Assembly: GCA_014773175.1 (NCBI GenBank)
Contig: VXCM01002852.1
Coordinates: 1 to 64,000 of the forward strand
DNA: 64,000 bases
Source of the DNA: Lucifuga dentata
Lineage: Eukaryota > Chordata > Actinopteri > Ophidiiformes > Bythitidae
Reading direction: 5' to 3'
Shown: piece after piece, positions 1 through 11,973 of the stretch
Numbering within the stretch: the stretch's first letter is position 1
How the letters are laid out: each line of letters begins with the position of its first letter
Translations under genes and position numbers: made by a program
Notes under the pieces: model-generated
The model's input: only the letters and a program-made list of their open reading frames with translations
Databases searched by the model: none
What the model was told of the DNA's origin: nothing

Positions 1-66
1 ATTGTACTGTTGACCCTGTGTTAACATACATATGACAAATAAATCTAAATCTGAATCTGAATCAAA
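1..66 (+). mobile_element. 3' tail of a LINE (L2/Rex-like), truncated by the window edge
   Basis: The first bases read like the 3' end of a fish non-LTR retrotransposon: a short non-coding tail followed by AAATCTAAATCTGAATCTGA-type short tandem units. Tails made of a 5-7 bp repeat are typical of L2/CR1/Rex-type LINEs. Nothing coding is left in the window, so the family assignment is an inference. Confidence 0.4.
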
Positions 67-439
67 GAACTCAACACAATGAGAAGTGCTGACAGGAAGT
101 ATGATCTTAACCTGTTCTGAACATGCTGGCACCTCAGGCCATGCCAACTGTTTCATCTCTGACATACTTTTAAATGACTTCAGCTCTTTTGAAGCAAGCA
201 ACGTCCAAGAACTGCCTGGGAAGCTCAGCTCAAGTCCCACTGAGCTCAGCGTGGAATGTTTCTATCCTTTCACCTTCATAAACACATGCTGTGAAACCTG
301 GAGGCATACACACACACACAGAGATGTATATAAATCCATTGTCGGTACGGCATCTGTTAGCACGTTTGGTGACTAGCATTTACATTTGCCTTTTTATTGC
401 TAATAAACAGCATAAAAGTGTCAGGTGTGAAAAAGTGTC

Positions 440-940
440 AGGTGTGATGTGTGACAAAAGAGTCTCAGCAAGAATGAAAGGAAAGGTGTACAAAACGGTG
501 GTGAGACCAGCGATGTTGTATGGCTTAGAGACAGTGGCACTGAGGAAAAGACAGGAGGCAGAGCTAGAGGTAGCAGAGACTAAAATGCTGAGGTTCTCTT
601 TGGGAGTGACGAGGATGGATAGGATCAGGAACGAGTACATCAGAGGGACAGCGCATGTTAGATGTTTTGGAGATAAAGTCAAGAGGCCAGACTGAGATGG
701 TTTGGACATGTACAGAGGAGGGACAGTGAACATATCAGTAGAAGGATGCTGAGGTTGGAACTGCCAGGCAGGAGGCCTAGAGGAAGACCAAAGAGGAGAT
801 TTATGGATGTAGTGAAAGAGGACATGAAGTTAGTTGGTGTGAGAGAAGAGGAGGCAGAGGATAGGGTTAGATGGAGGCAGATGATTCGCTGTGGTGACCC
901 CTGAAGGGAAAGCCGAAAGGAAAAGAAGAAGAAGAAATAG
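440..940 (+). mobile_element. LINE ORF2 C-terminal remnant, RTE/Expander-like
   Basis: Translation gives a sequence typical of the C-terminal end of fish LINE reverse-transcriptase ORFs: KGKVYKTVVRPAMLYGLET, then MLRFSLGVTRMDRIRNEYI, and in a second frame FMDVVKEDMKLVGVREE. The frame changes near 690-700, so the copy is dead. It ends with WRQMIRCGDP followed by a stop, an AAGCCGAAAGG-type 3' end and an (AAG)n tail at about 915-940, as described for Expander/RTE elements. It is 5'-truncated, as usual for LINE copies. The clade is recalled from family knowledge and was not searched. Confidence 0.7.
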
Positions 941-1314
941 CATGCCAAGTCGCTTTGAACGCCTTCTCTGCACTGTACTGCCACCACTGTTTTTCCTGTA
1001 TTACAGTCGTGCTGAGACAGACCAGATTGTCCCTATGATGTCCCTATACAAACAAACTGTCAAACACCTCCCTCTGGTGTATCTGCACTTTGCATGGAGC
1101 AAAGGGAGGTAACCAGCAGGCTCCTCTGACAGACCAGTAAAAGTAAAGGCATGAAATATTCATGACTGTGTATCCCGAGCAAAGCCTCAGCAGAGCCCCT
1201 CACAGCCTGTTATGCTCTGGTTTAAGAGGCATTCACAGGTCTGAGGGAAAGTCATGACACATACACCAAAACACTCAGACAGCTACCCCTGTAAACTAGC
1301 TTATTCAACTAACT

Positions 1315-1800
1315 TTAAAGGACTATACCGGTGATTTTGCATGTTTAAGCCCAATAAATACAACCCGCATACACATTACATTACTGACAACCAATTTTCA
1401 AAACGTAAAACTGTGTTTTAGTTTTCCTGTTATTTTGTCAAATCCCCTAATCTTTCAAAATCAAATATGCAGATGATACATCCACCTTAAAATTCCAATT
1501 CATCTCCTAACACATACATCCATTTAGTAGAGACGGTCATTTTTACTTTCTCTGTAAAAGCTGTCTTCTCTGCCAGAGACATACATTGTCTTCCATGCAG
1601 CACCATGTTGGTTTTAATAGCATATTAAACCAATTGATTTTATTGGAACGAATTGAAACCAATGGCAGTCTGGAAGGTAGGAAAAAATTCTAAAATTGCT
1701 CCAGTTGTATATTTTAGGAAATGGTCGTTGGTAAAGTAACATGTATATGGGTTGTATATATTAGTATCAAATATGCAAACTTGCCGGTATTGTCCTTTAA
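1315..1800. mobile_element. Palindromic TTAA-ended MITE, copy 1
   Basis: It starts TTAAAGGACTATACCGGTGA and ends with the near inverse, CCGGTATTGTCCTTTAA. The inverted match continues inward for about 90 bp through the CCCAATAAATA and TTACATTACTGACAACCA blocks, so the terminal inverted repeats are very long. TTAA lies at both ends, as expected for a TTAA target duplication (piggyBac-type), though it could be part of the repeat itself. No ORF is present, so the copy is non-autonomous. Related copies lie near 21.7, 23.9, 30.1, 44.8, 49.2, 50.5, 56.7, 57.0 and 62.3 kb. Confidence 0.75.
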
Positions 1801-4800
1801 TATTGTTCTAATTTCATCCTGCAGAGGGCTAATTTACAGAATGTTAAGTACCATGTGGATGGATCGTTTAGAAAATAGAGATGGTATGCAACTTGATGCA
1901 AACGTTTCTTAAGAAATGTGTATTGAGTCCAAGTCCACAGATGCACCTGGTGACAGATGGTAGTTCTCAGACAGATTGTGGAGCTGGTGCCCTCCTGATG
2001 AAGGTCGAGCTAAAAGCAAATAATACTGATCTGAAGAATCACACAAAACATGTGCCCACAGCTATTTCATACTTTTTTTTTACAAGATGCTCCACTTTGC
2101 ATTTACATTTTGTCAGTTTAGGAAATTACCATGTTGACGTGTACACGTTTATACAAGATATGCAATAATTAAGGCAAGCATCCTTCAGCTGGAAGACTCA
2201 AGTAGACGTTTAGTTATCACAAACTCCACACTGTTGAAGTGTCCTTGAGCAAGACATCATACCTCTTTCAGCTTTCCAGGTGCTATTACGAAGCTGATAA
2301 CACTGACAGTTTATTACAGGAATGAATGACTTAATTAATTAGCATTTATGAATTAATGGCATAACTTAATAATTAGTTTTATGTCTTTGAAACTATTGTT
2401 AGACTAATTGATACAAATGTAGTGCATTAATCTGCCTCCACCAAGACCCAATGGTCCTCTGATTTTTCTTTATTTGTTAATATAAACCAATACGTTTACA
2501 ATAATTAGCTTGGAATCGGGTGTGTAAAAATAGATTTATCATGAAAATACTGATAAATTATTATAAATCATGATAATTCATTAAAACCTTCTTCTTCTTG
2601 GTTTATATCCACAAAGGTTGAAAATGTGTCAAAACTGTTTTTGTTTTATTTTTTCGTTCTACAAAATTAACATCACTTCAGCTGCACATGGGTGGCAGTT
2701 ACATGTTTCCATAAGTAACTCCATTAATTTATCTGGCCAATCATATATTTTATTCCACAGGATCTGGATCTGGATTGTTGGTACCTGCTGAGAGTCTATC
2801 AGAGGATACAAATGCCTGGTTTGTTTCATTAATATGTCTTAGTATTTGAGAAACAGGTAAAAATGTCTCAAAATGTTAAAGATGGTGAGAAAAAAAAATC
2901 ATGTATCTGGATCCTGATCTGCCTTTTAAAATCCAATCAACTCCTCCTCCTTGACTAAAGCCTCATCTATCTGCAAAATTTCAGCAAAATCTACTCAGCT
3001 ACATTTTTAGATATGCAGCTGACAATCAGACAGAAAAACAAGGGTGAAAACATAATATCCTTGGTGGATGAGATAAGATCAGAAATACATGTAAAAGCTT
3101 GATCCTTAACTGCAGGGTTTACAAAAATAGACTGCAGGAGGAAGCCTGTGAAACCGGGTTCTGGGTTGATGATGATGATCATCATCATCATCATTATCAC
3201 TACTGCATACTGCATCTATGCTATTTCAGTGCAAAAAAAAAAAAAAAAANAAAAAAAAAAAAAAAAGAGCAAAAGTGTATTTTATGGCTGTGACATCCTT
3301 GATGTTTTCTAAAAAAAGAAACTTTTTAGTGGGTATCAACATACCAAAATGCATGACGTGTTTGTTGTGGTACTGACTTGTGTCTCTAAACAGGACTAAT
3401 GCACATAATAAAGCATTAAGATACTCACCAGACACAGCTGTCTTTTGCAGACACAGAGATGATTTGGTAGAAGCTATCTCACTGTCATGGATTAGATAGA
3501 CTCCTAAAAAGTCGGACAGGTCCTTTAAGTCTCTGGAGGAGTTGGTCTGAGAGCATAAATAACAGTTAATTCAGCCACACTTTGATGGGCTTCCCTCTAC
3601 ATCCTCCTGACATTCCCCCGTGTCCGTTCTGAAACACGGCCTCTTGTCCTCTCACAGCTGTCACTGCCGTGCGGTCTCACAGGGTAATTGCGCTGCCAAA
3701 TCATTACTGTTGTCCCTTATCAAATGGCCACCAAACTCTCTGAGCCAACAGTTCAGAACCCTTTCACATAAAACGAAGTGAAATCCAATAAGCTCCAGAA
3801 CAACAAAGATGAATCTTGTCCGATCAAAATGATTTGGGATATAAATTCTCCGTATTGGGCCTCACTGTTTTTCTTGTAAATTTCCAAAGGCAAGCTGCGA
3901 GTTACTGGGCCAGTATTTCTTACACGGCAGAAATAAAACTACCCACACACCTTTTGTGCCTCTGTAGAAGGATATTTCACATACATGATTAACTTATATA
4001 GCTACTATGGGCTAAGGGAGTGGGGTGATAAAATATTCCATCTTCTATCATTTCCTGCAGATTGGTGAGTTGTTAGGGCTCAAAATATCTCTGCCATGAT
4101 TCTTAACTTTTCTGGGTCAACAGGGTCTGTAAGACGCTTATTTATCTACACATAAAGTGTTTGCAGCCACCAAACAGCTTTCACAGCTAACAAGTTTCCC
4201 CAGCATCACTGCTGAAGTTGCCTTTTTTGTTTCTGTAGTTTTTAAAACTGGCATTTCTCTACATTAAGGAAAGCTAATTCACAGAGAGTTCTGCCCTCAA
4301 TTTCAAACCAACCCAAATCCTCTTAATAGATTACGCGCCATCAATCAGCACATACAAAAGAGAGAGAGGGAGTAAACTCAATATCCATGACTAAGCTTAT
4401 TTGCCCTGGTGCTGATCTGACAGCTACCATCAGAGGGAGAGCGGATGTTGGAGATGCACTTTGCCACCATATTACATCTCATCCACAACAGCGGACGAGG
4501 CTAATGAAATACAATATAAAGACTTTCCCTCAAACAGCCCTAGGCTCTGACAATTGCCATATGGGACCTTTAAAAAGCTGCATCTCAGTTTATCCAGAGG
4601 GGCTGTCATTTTGTTTCGCTTTAATTTTCGGTGTCACAGAGGCAACCCGTAGCCAATTAGTCCAGCAGCCATCAGTGGAAGAGGAGAGGGGCTGCGGTCA
4701 GTGCTGGTCCTCAGATGCCTGACCTTGGGAGCAGCAGCCCTTCCCTTCATGCATCTGGGTCTATAGAGGCAGTGGAGCTTAAAGGCATTCTCCCTGTCAC

Positions 4801-6280
4801 ACCTCCTGCCCCAAATTAGATAGGAAGCACTAGATTGCACACAGTGAGAACTATAGATTGCTTCTGCCCCCTGCTGCCAGGAAGAGGAGGATTTTCCCCA
4901 CCTTGACTCCTTCCTCAGCAGCTGATCAAGCGGTGGTAATGGCGAGGGCTCTGGAGAAGGCAGGGTTCCACAAAGGCCCAGCTCTCAGGAGAAGTGTGAC
5001 AAGTCATGGCTAAATGTAGAAGGCATGAACCCGGTGAACGAGCACTTCCCATTACACAAGGACAAACAGTCTTTTCAAAGTCACCGGAAGAATCTCTGCA
5101 AGTTGGAAGAATAAATGCTTTTGAAACTGTTCTTGACTTTCAAAACTAGGCCACTTCCGATCGGGAAATTGCACAAAGGACACGCGCGGTCTCTTTAATT
5201 CACACCCTCTGTAATGAGCTTATGAATTATGAGTTTTCTGGGGAAAATAATGGATTTGTATGCTGAACAGAACGAGCAGCCGGAATGACAGGCACTATAA
5301 ATGAAAAAAAATGACTTGTGCAGTTACAGTCAGCCATTATAGAAATGTCAGGTCATTTCTTTTGTTCTGATGTAAGGCTTCTAACTGCTCCATGTTAAAT
5401 GTAATCCATTTACCATGTGGACATACTATAATTATAATCATAACAAAATAATCAGGAAATTGAATTCCGCAGTCTGCCATTACTGTTCTTCATTTCGGCC
5501 ATTATTGAGTCAGCTCGAGGAGAAATGTGATGTTGCTTGACGTATAAAAGGTCCATGTCACTGAAAGCAAACAATATGCATAAGTGCTGCTGAAATTTAA
5601 TGTACAAACCACATTAGAATTCATTTCAAAAATATATTTTAACAGTTATTCACCCAAGACCTATGTGACTCTTATTGTTCAGCATTATATTTCTATTTCA
5701 CACTTAAAGAGGTTTCATTTGCATTACTTTAGTTCAGAACACAATGATGATGTGTGTTTTACAGAAACTGTTTCCTTTTGCGGGCAGAGTAAAGCCTGGC
5801 AGATGCTTCTGTTCATCTGCTCTTAGTTAACAATGACACTCGATCACAATATAATGGAGCCTAGAAGGCAGTCACACATCACATAATGCCATGTAATTGA
5901 ACCCTAGCCAAAGGGGTGAGGCATTTGTAATGCCGCTATCATTATTATTACCCATACTGTTAGTGTTATCATCAGGACCTCATCAAAAGTTATGGTCCTC
6001 CATATGTTTCAATGAACTTTCCCATTTATTATCACAAAGTCATTCCCCCTGAGATAGATGTTACAAGAGGAAATTATATATAACTTCAGAGGGGTAAAGG
6101 CTGAAAACAGCATATGATCATTAGAAAAATATAATGACAGATCTGAAATATTATTGATATCCCACTGTCGAAACAGATGGACAGGCATAAATGATTGTTG
6201 AACATATGTCTTAACAAATTCCCCACAGTGCCAGAAAAATCGCAGCTTGTGAACAACTGAGTTGGCAGGCATAAGGAGGC
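1801..6280. other. Intergenic, no gene seen; low-repeat islands
   Basis: No exon with splice signals or recognisable protein was found on either strand. The stretch holds a GAT/ATC microsatellite palindrome near 3167-3200, a poly-A with a single N at 3250, and a mostly repeat-free part from about 3560 to 5560. That part has balanced composition and homeobox-like AT cores, such as TAATGAGCTTATGAATTATG near 5212. It resembles conserved non-coding sequence, but conservation cannot be judged from one genome. Confidence 0.4.
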
Positions 6281-6286
6281 AAAGTA

Positions 6287-7045
6287 ATTTCTTCCAAGAA
6301 AATGAAATTTTATTTTACAAAATCTCAAAACACAAGTAATTAACACAAAGTTCTAGGTCAATGTTATGGGTTCATAAATGAGGTCAGTTAAACGGAACCC
6401 AATCAAAGAGCATAACTAAACTGACGTGGCCTGAGAAACAACAGACCTAACAGCACCTTCTGGGACAAATGTTTTGACATCTTCATCAGTGTCTCAGGAA
6501 TATCCAAGTCTCTACCTTTATACAGTATATGTCAGAGTATGTTTTGTTTTTTTTTTGTTTTTTTTTTTTTGTATAAACAGGGACAGAATCTACAGTATGT
6601 AAGAGCAAAGTAGCATATTTGAAGTACTGATTTGTGTTTTTTTTTAATTCTATGGTGAAGTTTATAGATTGTGACTGTGAACATATTAGACTGTATTTCT
6701 GTTTTGTTCATTATATATCATGTGGATGATATTTCTACTTTCCTCATGATGTTTGTTTTTCTTTTATAAATGTGATTTTTTTTTTTTTTTTTTTTTTTTT
6801 ACTATGGGAGTGTAACTTTGGGAGCGATGTCTGGCCACATGCTTAAGTTTCTAGATCAGGTGACCATATTCTAACATATAAAGGGTGGAGACTTTGATAT
6901 TCCTGAGACACTGATGAGGATGCAGAATTGAAACGTTTGTCGTCAGGTATTTTTTGCACTTTGCACCGTTTGCTTTGTGGTGAGCTACAATAAAATGCCA
7001 TGAAGAGGAGATTTTCTTCTTGGATTTCTAAACAGTGTGCAGCTC
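6287..7045. mobile_element. Fold-back DNA element with about 45-bp internal inverted repeats
   Basis: The block at 6478-6522, containing TCAGTGTCTCAGGAATATC, recurs in reverse complement at 6877-6922. The match is near-perfect over about 45 bp. The outer flanks are also inversely similar: TTCTTCCAAGAAAAT near 6290 against ATTTTCTTCTTGGA near 7010. The centre is T-rich and contains homopolymers. No ORF is seen. This is consistent with an old MITE or fold-back transposon; exact ends and target duplication are not defined. Confidence 0.55.
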
Positions 7046-8522
7046 TCTCACTTGTTGCCATGTATCCTAATTGATTAGAGACTACGCACCTGTTTTTCAT
7101 TGCTTAGTAAGACTGGACAAGGCGCATCAGTACTTGGATATTTGGTATGTACAGTATACTCATGCACAAATAAAAATGCAACACCATGTGCATAATTGAT
7201 GTAATTAATGTCAAAGTCTCCACAGGGCCCCTGAAACATTAGAGCCGGCCCTGGTCTGCACTGTTTGAAGTCAAAAATCTTCACTAAAACTAACTTCTGC
7301 ACTGTGTTGGAATTTCTATGAAACAGACACATCAGCTGTTGTTATTTGGTAGTATGTGGTTGAAAGACACTGATAAATGTAAATGTAACTGATAAGTCTG
7401 CACAGCATGACTTATTATATTGCAGCACTGCAGTGCCTATTTATCACTGCCACCTGTGTGGTTTAGTGTGTGAGCACGCTGAGGAAGGGCTCCAAGTGAA
7501 ATATCCATGTCCTTAAGAAATTATTTTCTAAATGTGCCCTGCAGACTTTTCAGTTACATGTAAACTGCTGGAAAAATCAAACCATTAATGTTTATTGGTA
7601 TCACGTATACTGTAGTTTGCAGTTTGATAGCTTGTGAGTTTGTCTGATATAGACTGATGCTATATTTTTTAAGGCTGGGGTCTAATGTAGATTTTTGGAC
7701 TGAGATTGACAAAAAAAAAAAAAAANAAAAAAAAAAAAAAGAAGACATTTGGTAATTTAATAGATTTGATCATTTTCATGCCAAATACATTTTTTTTTAA
7801 ATACACACTCACTCTTTCCTTCAAACATTTGTTTTTTTGCCACAATGGAAAAACCTCTAATTTAGACCAGAAGAAACTAAAACTTCCCAGAATATTATAT
7901 GTAGCATAACAAAACTAATCATACTCAAAAATGTATGTGACATTGATCAACATGCCTCATTAGAATTATTCCAACTCTAAGGGCTTCTGATCAATACCCT
8001 GTGTCGTAGTGATCAATACTATAATAAACACGTAATCAATCAAACTGTGTCATATCCATCTTAACACTAACTAGCTGATATTTAATTATAGTCCAAAATT
8101 AGTCCCATATATCTGTTTGACTCTGGTTTGTTAATATTAGTCTTACTGTAATGTGTACCACCAAAAAAGTCAAACTTGCCATTCAAACAGCTAATAGGCA
8201 AAGAAACATTATCTATTTGCCTTTGAGTATATTCTCTATGCTGTGAGGATTATAAATTGAAGATGATCTCAGCTATTTGTCTAGAATTAAAGAGTAATTC
8301 TAATAGTTTCAGTGTATAAATAGATTTCAGCAGAAGCTCTCAAGTTTATATTTCCTTGTCTGCCCACATTACCAACATAGAGGATATGATCAAAGTGCTT
8401 CGGCTGCTTTGAATCCTTCAGGGAGCCTTACAACGATATGGATTAGTCACAAGGAACAGCATCAAATAAGATCAGAGTACGGATCAAACAAAGACACTGC
8501 CTTCCAACAGGTACTAACTTAG

Positions 8523-8525
<3 letters not shown>

Positions 8526-8568
<43 letters not shown>
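8526..8568. repeat. (GA)n microsatellite
   Basis: An uninterrupted GA dinucleotide run of about 43 bp, likely length-polymorphic. Confidence 0.95.
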
Positions 8569-8572
<4 letters not shown>

Positions 8573-9349
8573 CCAGCACTGATCAATATTAAGCTATTCA
8601 CTCAGTCATAACAAGAGCAGATGGTTAATTATGGTGTCTAAATTCAATCATATGCTGACTAATGTAGAACCTATATCTTTTGATGATCCTGCCTTGGATC
8701 TCAAGTGCATGTCAAGTACAAAAAAAAGAATTGAAAGTGCGACTTGAAACAGGGATTACTGCAAAGAAAAAGTGAGGAATTCAAAATTCAAATACTAAAT
8801 TTGCATAAGATGCTGTGATAAGGTGAGGAGCTAGAAAGTTCTACTCCAGTTTAAATTTTAGGACATAGAAGTAAAGAAGGGCTGCAGCTTTTATGCAGGT
8901 AATGAATTGGTGATGTAGCTATCAGCAAATCATTACTTTGAAGCACCTGCATGCATTGTAACACCAGATTGTGAGTCTTTGAGAACAGCAACAGCTGAAA
9001 CATCCATCCATCCATCCATCAAAGGACTAACACACACAAATACAGATAAAATTTGTCACTCAGAATTATTAGATAATGAAACTGAATTTTGCTTTAGTTT
9101 ATCAAGAACATGAACCTCTGTGTATTTCTTCACATTGTAAAACTCACTCTCAGTTTTATTTTATCTAATGCATCAAAGTGATTGCTGATCTCTGCCGTTG
9201 TTTCTCATAAACTGCTCTAAATTGTCTGTAGATGGGAATGTGAGTGTGAATGACTGTCTGTGATGGACTGACGACCTGACCGGGATGTATAATGCTTCTT
9301 GCCCAATAAATCCTGGGATAAGCTCAAGCCTCCATGCTCCTTCAGGATG

Positions 9350-9350
<1 letters not shown>

Positions 9351-9380
<30 letters not shown>

Positions 9381-9484
9381 ATGGATGGTTGGATGGATGG
9401 ATGGATGGATGGATGGATGGATGGTTGGATGGATGGATGGATGGATGGATGGATGGATGGATGGATGGATGGATGGATTGATAC
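9351..9484. repeat. (TGGA)n tetranucleotide array
   Basis: About 134 bp of TGGA units with two TGGT variants. All six-frame ORFs here (runs of WMDG or SIHP) are artefacts of the repeat. Confidence 0.95.
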
Positions 9485-10496
9485 ATGGATGGTTATGGGG
9501 TATCACTCTATTGGCTACTGTCATCTTTTTTGAATAATTGCAACAACAACAACAAAAAAAAAAAGAATAAATTTGGTCCTCAGCCTGGTAACATGTTGAG
9601 GCTCTAAAAATAGAAGTGCTGAGAAACTACAATTTAAATCACTGCAGGTTGGTCTCATTATTATCACTATTGTTAGACTTTTTGTTTTTTTTTAATGAGA
9701 ACAGCTGTTGTGTGTAAAATCTGATTTGGTTAAAATAATTGTAAAAGTCATCTACACTCTATCAAGAATGTTTTGCATGTATTTGCACTGTCATTTTTAG
9801 GAGCTTAAAGAGCAGTTTTCTAGTTCTATACTGTATATAGTAGAAACGGCAATGCAAGCCTGTCTTTTCAGATGAGAAGGTAACTTGATGACTGCAGCAT
9901 AAATGAACACTGGTGAAAGAGCTGTTGACACAAGCATCTTCTTCCCCATTATTCCTCTGTCTTGCATTATAGAGCCACAGGAGAATTTGGAATAGCATAC
10001 TGTGTATGTTGGTTCAGACCATTTGATTGGTGCTTCTTGCTGGTTGCTTGAGCAGCAGGATGTTAAAGGCGCTACATGTAGCATTGAGAAATCATTAACC
10101 CATTCATTTGGAGTTATGATTCATTTGGACTTTAGTTTCTTTTCTTGTTATTATTATTATTCCACTGGTTTGGGTTTTGGAGGGAAATCTGCTGAATTTG
10201 TTAATCAAGAAAGGACTCTGTCAAGGGTGCTGAAGCTCAAAAATTGCTTTAGATCTGTTTATTTTCTTTGCAAAAGATGCCAGGGAGGCACAATTTTGAT
10301 AACAAAACTACTGCTGAATATATACAATACACTATGATACAATATGTAGCAACACATTCTGGTTTGCTAAGACAAAATGCAATACAATACACTACAATAA
10401 AATATTAAACAAAACAGTACCATATACAATACAATGTGGCATAATATGCTACAATACAATAAAAAACAAAAAGACTGTATGATACAACACAATATG

Positions 10497-10517
10497 ATAT
10501 ATATATATATATATATG
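10497..10517. repeat. (AT)n microsatellite
   Basis: A pure AT dinucleotide run inside a longer ATACA-rich low-complexity tract. Confidence 0.85.
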
Positions 10518-11290
10518 CTACAGTATGGAACACAATGATATGATACATGCCTACTGCATGATGATACAACATGATACTGTATATGATACAATATTATGCA
10601 ATGTGATGGTGAGATGCAGTATAAGATAATGATTCACAAAAATGTGATATGATATGAGATGACATGATATACCACATGATTTAGTGAGGTCATTTTAGGA
10701 CACAACATGCCAGTGGTATAAACAAAAACACACTCAAATGTCGTTACCATGAATAAAATAAAATAAAAACACACACAATAAAACAGGAATGTTACAGTAA
10801 TTATAATTCTAAACTTTCTAACTCTAAATTAGACTCTCCAGAATTTGCCCTGAAGTTCACCGCCACGTTAAACACCCACACGCATTATGCAATGAAAACA
10901 GCTTATTGCTACTTCTAATAAATGCTTTCTTTTGTAACATGTCAGCAGGAGCCACAACAACAGCCTGAGGAAGTTCCTCTTGGGTCTCCCTGAAAAATTC
11001 ACTTTAACACCTACTTTAAAACTCATGCAGCTGCATTCCACGGCGGTGACTGAGGGCTACAGATACTTGAAAAGACTCCAGAATCAACATGCTGCCACAA
11101 GATAGTTACTCTCACATTTAGGCGATCTTGTGGGCTGTGTTAAGCACAGCAGCATCAGGCTGAGTGAGTGGATGGTGGTTGTAGACCCCAGAGGAACTTT
11201 TCCACCAAAGCACTGAAAGGACATCATAGACCTGCAAACTCAACTCCACTTTAAGAGTAATAAACTTGATTTTTGAATATCTGGCTCGTG

Positions 11291-11699
11291 ATGAAGTTTG
11301 CGGCTTATTTCACGCTCCTCGCCTCAGCTGTCCAAGCAGGCCTTATTAGAAAGAGGCAAACCTGCCCTGAGGTTTGCGATACTTCCCGCTGCCCTGCCCC
11401 GCCGCAGGCCTGTTACTACGGGCTGGTGAAGGACGGATGCGGCTGCTGTGTGGTGTGCGCGGCCGGTGAGGGCGACGTCTGCGGGCAGCGCTCCTGCGGC
11501 GACGGGCTGCGGTGCGACTCTTCGCCTGGGAAGCGCGGAAGGCTCCACCGCGCCTGCGTGTGCGCCTCCTCTGGCCCCGTGTGCGGCAGCGACGGAAGGA
11601 CTTACCCCAGCATCTGCCGCCTGAGAGCCGAGAACAAGAGAGCGGAGCTCGGGGAGACCCCTCCGGTCATTTTGATTCAAAGAGGACGGTGTGATTCTG
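11291..11699 (+). CDS. htra4: htra4 exon 1: signal peptide, IGFBP and Kazal modules
   Basis: This is the only GC-rich coding block in the first 19 kb. It encodes a hydrophobic leader starting [16 protein letters not shown], a cysteine-rich IGFBP N-terminal-like module (residues about 25-80) and a Kazal-like module (about 85-135). It ends in phase 1 at a GTGAGC donor. An in-frame TTG lies six codons upstream, but ATG at 11291 is the plausible start. A 7.4-kb intron follows. Confidence 0.9.
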
Positions 11700-11722
11700 G
11701 TGAGCTATAATTTTTTTTTTTT

Positions 11723-11770
<48 letters not shown>

Positions 11771-11930
11771 TTTTGGTTATTCGCTCTGATAGAAACTAAT
11801 ATTTTGTTGATCTATGATTAATATGTTGTGGACATGTTTCACCTCCACACGTTATCAGTTCTATGGCCACTATATTACCGCTTCTGAGTCTAGCAGTACC
11901 ACTAAGTAAGCAAGTAAATAAATAAATACA

Positions 11931-11973
<43 letters not shown>

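Larger units (their letters stand above)
7046..11290. other. Intergenic region upstream of htra4
   Basis: No coding sequence is recognised. It contains poly-A with N (7726), a (GA)n run (8526-8568), a (TGGA)n array (9351-9484), an (AT)n run (10497-10517) and a stretch of imperfect ACAATA/GATACAAT-type repetition at about 10320-10680. The last 400 bp before the htra4 start should contain its promoter. I see no convincing TATA box or CpG island there. Confidence 0.4.

Noticed and set aside
4387..4722. A 111-codon plus-strand ORF
   Set aside because: No domain, no splice context and unremarkable composition; likely chance.
9217..9537. Overlapping ORFs of WMDG and SIHP repeats on both strands
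   Set aside because: They are translations of the (TGGA)n array; every frame of such a repeat is open.
11324..11680. A 118-codon minus-strand ORF
   Set aside because: It is the antisense shadow of the GC-rich htra4 exon 1.
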